Assembly (NCBI RefSeq): GCF_002891435.1
Contig: NZ_POUC01000029.1
Location: 1-37,250, forward strand
Reading direction: 5' to 3'
DNA: 37,250 nucleotides
Source: Streptomyces cahuitamycinicus
GTDB taxonomy: Bacteria; Actinomycetota; Actinomycetes; Streptomycetales; Streptomycetaceae
The notes under the pieces are model-generated. The model was given only the letters and a program-made list of their open reading frames with translations, was not told the origin of the DNA and made no database searches. Below, piece after piece: positions 8,861-16,115 of the stretch (position 1 is the first letter of the stretch; each line of letters begins with the position of its first letter). The position numbers and the translations under genes are program-made.

Positions 8861-9506
8861 CGGGACCGATCTGCAGTTCGACAAGGCGTCTGTCGCGAAG
8901 TTCACGCAGGGCGTGGGCGCGACCATCGACGGGCTCGGTGATCTGGGCGGCGCCACCGGTTCGGTGCTGGGCAAGGGTTTTTCGGAGCTGGCGATGACCG
9001 GGATGGAGGCCGGGCACCACGGGCTCTCGGTCGACTTCGAGGACTTCTGCGAGCGTTGGGAGTGGGGTGTGCGCGCCCTGGTGGGCGACGCCAGCGCGCT
9101 CGCGGACCGCCTCGGGCTGGCGGCGGGCACCCAGTGGGAGCACGACCAGTACGTCGAGGGCACGCTGAAGGTGGGCGTCAACTCCGTGATGGGCGGCAAC
9201 CCGCATGCCACCGAGGAGGAGATCACCCAGCAGAGCTGGGGCGACGTCGTCACGCCGGACTACCTGAACCCGGACTGGAGCGCGGAGTCGTTCGACAAGG
9301 CGGGTGAGGACATCGAGCAGACGTGGAAGGACACCGGCCGCACGGTTCTCACCGAGGGCGAGGGCGGCCGGCGGTCGCAGGCGATCATCGACGCGTCGGG
9401 GGTCTCCGAGGACCAGTGGAACCAGGCGCTGGACAACACGTTCGGGCCCTCGCCCGAGGAACGCGCCCAGCAGGCGCAGCAGCAGGGTGAGTCCGGGGGG
9501 AACTGA
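8850..9506 (+). CDS. WXG-like small protein coupled to the Rhs toxin
   Basis: This 218-residue hydrophilic protein has no signal peptide and no membrane segment. A mostly helical N-terminal half contains CERWEWGVRAL near residue 60, which looks like the W-x-G turn of WXG100 (EsxA-like) proteins. The second half is acidic, rich in Trp and Gln, and ends in a Gln-rich tail (EERAQQAQQQGESGGN). ATG 8850 follows GGAGGAGG by nine bases, a strong site lying within the previous gene. Its stop is two bases before the Rhs GTG, so translation is coupled. By analogy with EsxA-like partners it may help the toxin enter a type VII pathway. This is inference; I do not recognise an exact family. Confidence 0.8.
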   Translation: MGADGTDLQFDKASVAKFTQGVGATIDGLGDLGGATGSVLGKGFSELAMTGMEAGHHGLSVDFEDFCERWEWGVRALVGDASALADRLGLAAGTQWEHDQYVEGTLKVGVNSVMGGNPHATEEEITQQSWGDVVTPDYLNPDWSAESFDKAGEDIEQTWKDTGRTVLTEGEGGRRSQAIIDASGVSEDQWNQALDNTFGPSPEERAQQAQQQGESGGN

Positions 9507-9508
9507 CG

Positions 9509-12500
9509 GTGGGTGTAGGCGACTTTCTCAGTGACATCACGCCCGACTCGGTCGAGAACGCGGTCGAGGACGGTGTCGAATGGGCGGGCAACCGGGTCGA
9601 GGACGCCGGCAAGTGGACCGCCGACCGGCTGCAGGACGTCGGCTGGGAGTCCGGTGCCGACTGGGTGCGCGAGCAGTCCCGTTCGGTCGCCAACCGCATG
9701 GGCGCCGAGGTCGACGAGATGGACCTCGGGCAGACCGAGGACAAGGCCAAGCTGATCTACGGCAGCCCAAGCAAGATCGCTGCCACCGCCGACAGACTCC
9801 GGGCCTTCCAGACGGCCTTCGATGACGCCGGTGACGGTCTCAAGGGCCTGGACTCCTCCCGGCTCATGGGCGAGACGGCCCAAGCGCTGCGCACCGCGGT
9901 GAGCACCCAACCGCCCAAGTGGTACGCCGCCGCCGACGCCTGCGCGAAGGCGCTCGGCGCGCTCGACGCGTACGCCGGCACGGTCACCTGGGCGCAGGCA
10001 CAGGCGCAGACGGCGATCGACAAGTGGAAGGAGGGTGTCAAGGCCTCCGAGGACGCCGCGGACGCCCACCGCAAGAAGGTCGACGGCTACAACACCGCCG
10101 TCGACCGCTACAACGCCCAGCCCGCCGACAAGCGCGATCCGTCCTCGCTCCCGCCCAGGCCCGCGGCGACGTTCGAGGACCCCGGCAAGAAGCTGATGCA
10201 GGAGGCGCAGGACATCCTCGCCGAGGCCCGCAAGCAGCGGAACGCGGCGGCGGAGACGGCGCGCACCGCGGTCCGCGCCGCCCGCGACATGGCCCCGCAG
10301 AAGCCCTCCTATGCCGAGCAACTGATCGGCGGACTCCAGGAGTTCCAGATCTTGGGCGACCATGTCGGCGGCGGCATCATCAAGGGCACGGCGGGCATCC
10401 TCAACTTCGTCCGCAGCGTCAACCCCGTCGATCCGTACAACCTCACGCATCCGGCCGAGTACGCCACATCCCTCAACAGCCTGGCCGCCGGGCTGATCGT
10501 CGCCGCCAACGACCCGGTCGGCACCGGCAAGCAGATGGTCAGCGACTTCATGAAGGACCCGGCCGAGGGTTTCGGCAGGCTGATTCCCGACCTCGCGCTG
10601 ACCGCCGCCACCGGTGGCGGCGGTGCCGCGGTGAAGGGCATCCGCATCGCCGAGGAGGCCGCCGACGCCGCACGGATGCGCAGGCTGGTCGACGACGCCC
10701 CCGACGGCACCCATAACCGCCCCGACGGCGAGCGCACCACCGACGGCACCGACCCCGTCGACCTCGCCTCCGGCCGGATGTTCCTGCCCCAGACCGATGT
10801 CGAACTGCCCGGCATCCTGCCGCTGGTCTTCACCCGCCGCACCGAGTCCGGCTGCACGGCCGGCCGCTTCCTCGGCCCCTCCTGGACCTCCACCGTCGAC
10901 GAACATCTGCGCATCGACGCCATCGGCGTGCTCCACGTCACCGCCGACGGGCTCCTGATCCCCTACCCGCACCCGGCACCCGGCGCCCCCACCATCCCGT
11001 CATCGGGCAGATCCCGCACCCTGCTGGCCCGCGACGCCGACGGCGACTACACCGTCACCGACCCCGACAGCGGCCTGATCTCCCACTTCACCGCCCCGCC
11101 CGGCAGCGAACCCGGCGGCGACGGAACCGCCTGGCTGACATCCGAAACCGACCGCAACGGCCACACCATCACCATCGACCGCACCGACGACGGCCTGCCC
11201 CTGGCCCTCGTCCACTCGGCCGGTCACCAGGTGAAGCTGGCCACCGCCGACGGCCGGATCACCACACTCTCCCTGGCCGGCGCCGGCGAGGGCGGCACGG
11301 ACCTGCCCCTGATCAACTACGGCTACCAGGACGGCAACCTCACCACCGTCACCAAACCCTCCGGCGCCACCACCACCTTCCTCTACGACGACCGACGCCG
11401 CGTCATCGCCTGGATCGACTCCAACAACAGCCGCTACGACTACATCTACGACGACCACGACCGCGTCATCGCCGAAGGCGGCGAAGCAGGCCACGTCCAG
11501 ATCACCCTCACCTACACCGAACCCGACCCCGAAACCGGCCACCGCACCACCACACTCACCACCGCCGACGGACACACCACCCGCCACCTCATCGACCACC
11601 GCTGCCGAGTGATCGCCACCACCGACCCCCTCGGCCACACCACCCGCTACGCCTACGACACCCACGGCAACCTCCTGACCCGCACCGACCCATTGGGCCG
11701 CAGCACCGTCTACACCTACGACGAAGAGGGCCAAGTTGTGTCGGCCACCCGTCCCGACGGGAGCGTGCTGCGCACGGTGCGCGGCCCGTTCGGCCTGCCG
11801 GTGGAGGTGATCGGTCCGGACGGGCACCGCACGACCTACGCATACGACGAGCGCGGCAACCGCACGTCGGTCACCGAGTCGGCCGGACACACAACGCACT
11901 ACGGGTACGACCAGCACGGCCGCCTGATCTCCGTCTCCGACGCCCTCGGCGCTACGACTCGGAGGGTCTGCGACGCGGCGGGCCTGCCGGCGGAGGTCAC
12001 CGACCCGGCCGGTGGAGCCACCCGGCTGGAACGCGACGCCCTCGGCAGAGTCATACACATCACCGACCCGGTCGGCGGAGTCACTCGCTTCGTCTGGGAC
12101 GTAGACGGCAATCTCGTTGGCCGAACCGCCCCGGACGGCGCCACCGAGTCATGGACCTACGACGGCGAAGGCAACTGCCTCACCCACACCGATCCGGCCG
12201 GAGGAGTGACCCGTTTCGAGTACACCCACTTCGATCTCCTCGCTGCCCGCATCCAACCGGACGGCTCCCGCTACCAATTCGAGCACGACGCCGACCTGCG
12301 TCTGACCCGGGTAACCAACCCCCAGGGCCTCACCTGGAGCTATGAGTACGACCCGGCGAGCCGCCTTGTATCGGAAACCGACTTCGACGGCAGAACCCTC
12401 AGCTACCGTCTCGATGCCGCAGGGCAATTGGTCTCCCGGACCGACGCCCTCGGCAGTGTCCTCGCCCTGGATCACGACCAGCTCGGCCGCATGATCAGGA

Positions 12501-14269
12501 AGGACGCCGGAGGCAGGACCACCACCTACGCGTACGACGCGTCGGGACGCCTCTTGCAGGCATCCGGCCCGGACTGCGACCTGATCCGCCAGTACGACCG
12601 ACGTGGCCTGCTCAAGACCGAACTCGTCGACGGCCGCGCCGTCACCTACATGCACGACGCACTCGGCCGCCGGACTCGACGGGTGACCCCGACCGGCCAT
12701 GTCACCACGTACAACTATGACGTGGCAGGCCGCCTCGACCTGATGGCCGTGAGTGGCCATCAGCTCGGCTTCACCCATGACGCCGCAGACCGTGAACTGT
12801 CCCGTTCCTACGGCGACACGATGACTCTGTCATCCGTCCGGGACGAAGTCGGCAGGCTTTCCGCCCAGCACTTCACGGCCGGTGGACAGACCCTGAACAG
12901 CCGTACGTACACCTACCGTGCCGACGGTCACCTCACCTCCGTGATCGATCAGTTGTCCGGCACGCGGTCGTTCGAACTCGACAACGTCGGCCGTGTCACC
13001 ACCGTCAAGGCCCACGGGTGGACCGAACGCTACACCTACGACGTCGTCGGCAATCAGACCGAAGCCTCCTGGCCCTCAACCCATCCGGGCCACGAGGCAA
13101 CCGGCCCTCGCACGTTCACTGGCACGAAGATCAACCGTGCCGGCGACAGCCGCTTCGAACACGACCGTCTCGGGCGCGTAACCCTCAAACAGCGGACCCG
13201 TCTGTCCCGCAAGCCGCAGACCTGGCGTTACGCATGGGACTCCGAGAGCCGCCTCACCTCGGTCGTCACGCCGGACGGCGCTCTCTGGAAGTACCGTTAC
13301 GACCCACTTGGCCGCCGCATCGCCAAGCAGCTTCTCGCGGAAGACAGTGAGACCGTCCTGGAGGAAACCCGTTTCACCTGGGACGGCATGGTCCTGTGCG
13401 AACAGGCGACCGTCTCCCATGACGTGCCGGACATCGTCGCACTCACCTGGGACCATCGCGGCTCGATTCCCCTCACCCAGACCGAACGCATCCTCTCCCG
13501 CGACGCCAGTCAGCGGGAGATCGACCGCCGCTTCTTCGCCATCGTCACGGACCTCGTCGGCACTCCGACCGAACTGGTCGCCGAGAACGGGGACATCGCC
13601 TGGCACACCCGGTCCACCCTCTGGGGCACCACCGCCTGGCACCGGAGCAGCACCGCCTACACCCCCCTCCGCTTTCCCGGCCAGTATCACGACCCTGAAA
13701 CCGGATTCCACTACAACCTCTTCCGGCACTACGACCCCACCACGGCCCGCTATCTCACCCCGGATCCGCTCGGACTCGCTCCCGCGCCCAACCCGGCCGC
13801 CTACGTCCACAATCCGCACACCTGGTCGGACCCACTGGGCCTTTCTCCCTATCAAGATCGGGGAAGAAATGCGGAGATCGATCCCCGAAAGCTCGACTAC
13901 CTGTTCAACAAGGACATCAAGCCAGATTCGCATAACTCACCGAGGGCGCTTCAGAACGAACTGCAACTCCACCGGATCGGCATACCGGACACGCCAGAGA
14001 TGCGGCAATACGTCACCGATCACCTGGCTCATAGCGCCCAACAGCCGTTCGGGCGCACATTCAACAAGGAGTGGCCCGGCGGAAGCGGTGAATTCGGCGT
14101 GACCGAATCGGTCCTCTACGGCCCGCACGGAGCACTTGGTGTCGAGAGCACCTGGCAGATCCTGCCGGACGGCGGGCATAGACTCTCCACAGTCATCTTC
14201 CGCGGCAGTGGCCCGAATGTAAGCATTCACGGCAGTCTGGACCACTGGCCGCCGTACAGTGGAAAGTGA
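9509..14269 (+). CDS. Rhs-repeat polymorphic toxin with putative type VII-style N-terminus
   Basis: The 1586-residue protein is laid out as an antibacterial polymorphic toxin. Residues 1-270 are a helical, charged N-terminal region of the kind found in Streptomyces Rhs proteins and thought to be type VII-linked. Residues 286-374 form a Gly/Ala-rich linker with hydrophobic patches. A DUF6531-like module begins near 414 (DPVDLASGRMFLPQTDVELPG). YD repeats run from about 580 to 1320 (for example TRYAYDTHGNLLTRTDPLGR) and would build the hollow shell. The Rhs core, RFPGQYHDPETGFHYNLFRHYDPTTARYLTPDPLGL, lies at about 1386-1421, and a second DPLGL marks the toxin boundary at 1445. Residues 1446-1586 are the variable tip, which I cannot assign to a known toxin fold. 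DNA encoding the tip is less GC-rich, as expected for swapped toxin tips. The immunity gene start overlaps the stop. Confidence 0.92.
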   Translation: MGVGDFLSDITPDSVENAVEDGVEWAGNRVEDAGKWTADRLQDVGWESGADWVREQSRSVANRMGAEVDEMDLGQTEDKAKLIYGSPSKIAATADRLRAFQTAFDDAGDGLKGLDSSRLMGETAQALRTAVSTQPPKWYAAADACAKALGALDAYAGTVTWAQAQAQTAIDKWKEGVKASEDAADAHRKKVDGYNTAVDRYNAQPADKRDPSSLPPRPAATFEDPGKKLMQEAQDILAEARKQRNAAAETARTAVRAARDMAPQKPSYAEQLIGGLQEFQILGDHVGGGIIKGTAGILNFVRSVNPVDPYNLTHPAEYATSLNSLAAGLIVAANDPVGTGKQMVSDFMKDPAEGFGRLIPDLALTAATGGGGAAVKGIRIAEEAADAARMRRLVDDAPDGTHNRPDGERTTDGTDPVDLASGRMFLPQTDVELPGILPLVFTRRTESGCTAGRFLGPSWTSTVDEHLRIDAIGVLHVTADGLLIPYPHPAPGAPTIPSSGRSRTLLARDADGDYTVTDPDSGLISHFTAPPGSEPGGDGTAWLTSETDRNGHTITIDRTDDGLPLALVHSAGHQVKLATADGRITTLSLAGAGEGGTDLPLINYGYQDGNLTTVTKPSGATTTFLYDDRRRVIAWIDSNNSRYDYIYDDHDRVIAEGGEAGHVQITLTYTEPDPETGHRTTTLTTADGHTTRHLIDHRCRVIATTDPLGHTTRYAYDTHGNLLTRTDPLGRSTVYTYDEEGQVVSATRPDGSVLRTVRGPFGLPVEVIGPDGHRTTYAYDERGNRTSVTESAGHTTHYGYDQHGRLISVSDALGATTRRVCDAAGLPAEVTDPAGGATRLERDALGRVIHITDPVGGVTRFVWDVDGNLVGRTAPDGATESWTYDGEGNCLTHTDPAGGVTRFEYTHFDLLAARIQPDGSRYQFEHDADLRLTRVTNPQGLTWSYEYDPASRLVSETDFDGRTLSYRLDAAGQLVSRTDALGSVLALDHDQLGRMIRKDAGGRTTTYAYDASGRLLQASGPDCDLIRQYDRRGLLKTELVDGRAVTYMHDALGRRTRRVTPTGHVTTYNYDVAGRLDLMAVSGHQLGFTHDAADRELSRSYGDTMTLSSVRDEVGRLSAQHFTAGGQTLNSRTYTYRADGHLTSVIDQLSGTRSFELDNVGRVTTVKAHGWTERYTYDVVGNQTEASWPSTHPGHEATGPRTFTGTKINRAGDSRFEHDRLGRVTLKQRTRLSRKPQTWRYAWDSESRLTSVVTPDGALWKYRYDPLGRRIAKQLLAEDSETVLEETRFTWDGMVLCEQATVSHDVPDIVALTWDHRGSIPLTQTERILSRDASQREIDRRFFAIVTDLVGTPTELVAENGDIAWHTRSTLWGTTAWHRSSTAYTPLRFPGQYHDPETGFHYNLFRHYDPTTARYLTPDPLGLAPAPNPAAYVHNPHTWSDPLGLSPYQDRGRNAEIDPRKLDYLFNKDIKPDSHNSPRALQNELQLHRIGIPDTPEMRQYVTDHLAHSAQQPFGRTFNKEWPGGSGEFGVTESVLYGPHGALGVESTWQILPDGGHRLSTVIFRGSGPNVSIHGSLDHWPPYSGK
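13844..14266 (+). other. C-terminal toxin tip of the Rhs protein, unassigned fold
   Basis: These 141 residues follow the terminal DPLGL motif. The segment opens with DPRKLDYLFNKDIKPDSHNS. It continues with a helix (RALQNELQLHRIGIPDTPEM), a conserved-looking HLAHSAQQPFGRTF, and a beta-rich end with FGVTESVLYGPHG and ESTWQILPDGGHRLSTVIF. Possible catalytic residues are His30, Asn31, His60 and His63 of the tip. I see no HNH, ParB-like, deaminase or ADP-ribosyltransferase motif. The layout KLDYLF-x-SHNS-x-R is one I associate loosely with other actinobacterial toxin tips of unknown activity. Confidence 0.6.
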
Positions 14270-14628
14270 AGGCGGACGTGTACCGAGAGTTCATCACCCC
14301 TGACGACGAAGAGGTCTACGAGGCCCTCGGAGAATGGCCGGATTCAGACGAGAGCGGCGCACGGGTTCTCACCGTGCAGGACAATCGGGGGCAATCTCTT
14401 ATTTTTTCCTACGATGCATTGGCGAGGTCGGTGAGGATCCGCTGGATGAACGAGCAGGGAATCGAAATGCTGGATTTCTTCCGTGAATCTGCAACTCGCC
14501 TTTCCTGCACCTCAGGTCAATCCTCAAAGCACATTTCCATCGATTTCCACACGGGCGAATGCATGGGGACCATGGAAATTCAGGTGACCCCCCACCTTTC
14601 GGTACGCGACCGCCTCCTGTTCCAATAG
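14266..14628 (+). CDS. Probable immunity protein for the Rhs toxin
   Basis: This 120-residue soluble acidic protein has no signal peptide. GTG 14266 overlaps the toxin stop by four bases (GTGA), the usual arrangement of a toxin and its immunity gene. The sequence alternates short strands (GARVLTVQDNRGQSLIFSYD, RSVRIRWMN, KHISIDFHTGECMGTMEIQV), suggesting a small beta-rich fold. Base composition drops sharply here (for example a TTATTTTTTCC run at 14399-14409), a mark of recent transfer together with the toxin tip. I do not recognise the family. The role is inferred from position, size, overlap and composition. Confidence 0.75.
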   Translation: MKADVYREFITPDDEEVYEALGEWPDSDESGARVLTVQDNRGQSLIFSYDALARSVRIRWMNEQGIEMLDFFRESATRLSCTSGQSSKHISIDFHTGECMGTMEIQVTPHLSVRDRLLFQ

Positions 14629-14649
14629 GAGGCAGGCAGGTCTGCCGTC

Positions 14650-14763
14650 GCGCATGAGAGCACGTTGGTCGACGGTCTGGTCAGCGACGCGCTGCGGCTG
14701 CTCGGGCACCTGGCCTTGGTCGTCGGCCAGGACATGGAGCCGGCGGAGGACTCCGACGGGTGG
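14650..14763 (+). mobile_element. Remnant of an IS1182-like transposase
   Basis: About 38 residues read STLVDGLVSDALRLLGHLAL followed by VVGQDMEPAEDSDG. From memory this matches an internal segment of IS1182-family DDE transposases, which usually continue into the DGRWRIARK region. Here the similarity stops after DSDG. No start, no other domain and no terminal repeats are seen, so it is a dead fragment left at the edge of the toxin cassette. Confidence 0.55.
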
Positions 14764-14824
14764 AGACGTGGTTACGCCAGCGCAGAGCCATCGCGATCAA
14801 CAGGTAGCGGTACGGGCGGCAGAC

Positions 14825-15888
14825 ATGGGGGCAAAGAAAGCGTCCGGCAAGCGCAAGAGCGGCGGGAAGAAGGACAGCGTCCAGGGCAGGGACAACGCGC
14901 CCGTAGCAGTTTCGCGGGGGCGTCGTTCGAGCGCAGTCAGGTGCTCGGTAGCGGGACACAGGTCACGAAGATCAATGTGCAGGCGTACGCGGCGGTGCCG
15001 ACCGCTCTGAACTCTCTGCCGGGGTTGCCGCAGGAGTTCACCGGCCGTGATGAAGAGGTCGCCAAGATCGTGCCCATGCTCCATCCCGGGAGCGGTTCGG
15101 GTGCGGCGGTCGCGTCGGTCGCGGGGCTGCCGGGTGTGGGCGAGACCACTCTCGCCCATGCGGTGGGGCATGCCGCCCTCGGCAAGGGGTGGTTCACCGC
15201 GGTACAGATGGTGAATCTCCGCGGTTACGATCCGACCCCTGTCCCGCCTGAGGACGCCCTGGAGGCGCTGCTGCGAGCCCTCGGTGTCGCGGCGGAGCAC
15301 ATCCCGCCCACACTGGACGAACGTGAGGGGCTCTACCGGTCCCAACTCGATGCTCTGGCACAGCAGGAGCAGCGGGTTCTGATCCTGGCGGACAATGCCT
15401 CGACGTCGGACCAGGTCCAGCCGCTGCTGTCGGCCCGTCACCACGCCGTGCTGGTGACCTCCCGGCACACCCTGCCCGGACTCGGCGCGCGCCTGTTTAA
15501 CCTCCACCCTCTCCAGCCGGATGCCGCAGTCGACTTGCTGCACCAGCGGCTGGAAGTCGCGGATCCCGACGACCGGCGGGTCTGCATCTCGCGGCTTGCA
15601 CATTGCGAGTTGCCCGATCTTGACGGAAGCCGCCACACCGCCGGCACCACCCTCAACGAGCTGGGCGTGGACATGCCCACGATCATGGAGATCCTCCGAA
15701 ACACCCAGATCAGCCAGACCCGGCGTTACATGAAGGGACGCTCCCACCTGTCCAAGGACGCCATGCGACGCATGGGCGAGTTCTTCGTACCCGCGCCGAC
15801 GACACCGATTCCGGGCCCCACTGAGACCAGAACTGAGACCGCCGACACCCGCGCAGCACGCACGCAGCGCCGCCGCCGAATCCGCTGA
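14825..15888 (+). pseudogene. Composite pseudogene: STAND-type NTPase fragment joined to tyrosine integrase tail
   Basis: The frame starts at ATG 14825 (MGAKKASGKRKSGGKKD), then needs a one-base shift at the G run 14916-14920 to join the downstream frame SFERSQVLGSGTQVTKIN. After that comes a linker typical of Streptomyces NB-ARC/STAND proteins (LPGLPQEFTGRDEE), a P-loop GLPGVGETTLA and LILADNAS. The NTPase stops near VADPDDRRV at about 15585. The frame continues without a break into a tyrosine recombinase C-terminus: SRHTAGTTLNELGVDMPTIM, then LRNTQISQTRRYMKG with the nucleophile Tyr, and an Arg-rich tail. The canonical H-x-x-R and H/W boxes are altered. It looks like deletion fused two unrelated genes beside a tRNA. 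I infer it is non-functional. Confidence 0.75.
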
Positions 15889-15895
15889 AACGAGA

Positions 15896-15928
15896 AAACC
15901 CAGCTCAGACACTGTCTGGACTGGGTTT
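15896..15928. terminator. Strong hairpin between integrase remnant and tRNA-Thr
   Basis: The arms AAACCCAG (15896-15903) and CTGGGTTT (15921-15928) pair perfectly, with an inner stem CAGAC/GTCTG around ACT. A-rich and T-rich ends on the two strands would let it act in both directions. It most likely ends the leftward tRNA transcript. Confidence 0.7.
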
Positions 15929-15935
15929 CGAAGAG

Positions 15936-16009
15936 AGCCGCCTTCGGGATTCGAACCCGAGACCTACGCATTACGAGTGCGTTGCTCTGGCCATCTGAGC
16001 TAAGGCGGC
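15936..16009 (-). tRNA. tRNA-Thr (anticodon CGT)
   Basis: The 74-base cloverleaf is complete. The acceptor stem is GCCGCCT/AGGCGGC, the D-stem GCTC/GAGC and the anticodon stem ACGCA/TGCGT. The loop CTCGTAA gives anticodon CGT, which reads ACG. The T-stem is TCGGG/CCCGA with loop TTCGAAT, and the discriminator base is T. CCA is not encoded. The 3' end faces the integrase remnant 48 bases away, so this gene was probably the attachment site of a past integrative element and was kept whole. Confidence 0.95.
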
Positions 16010-16080
16010 GCGCTGTCCGCACTATGGTGCGATCAGCAACGACGGTAAGTCTACACAGTTTCCGAGAGTGCTCCGAACCA

Positions 16081-16104
16081 GCCCCGGGGCGGGCCCTCCG
16101 GGGC
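16081..16104 (-). terminator. Hairpin after the Tap-like hydrolase gene
   Basis: Arms GCCCCGG (16081-16087) and CCGGGGC (16098-16104) form a GC-only stem 12 bases beyond the leftward stop at 16116. No T run follows, as is usual in Streptomyces. Confidence 0.5.
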
Positions 16105-16115
16105 CGGGAGCAGGG

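Noticed and set aside
9260..12058. Long minus-strand frames opposite the Rhs gene.
   Set aside because: Low-complexity Gly/Val/Asp sequence produced by the regular YD-repeat codons; the plus frame explains the region fully.
14665..15888. One intact 407-residue protein starting at TTG 14665.
   Set aside because: Its first 40 residues are a transposase scrap, its middle an NTPase and its end an integrase tail; the parts are unrelated, so an open frame here is accidental fusion.
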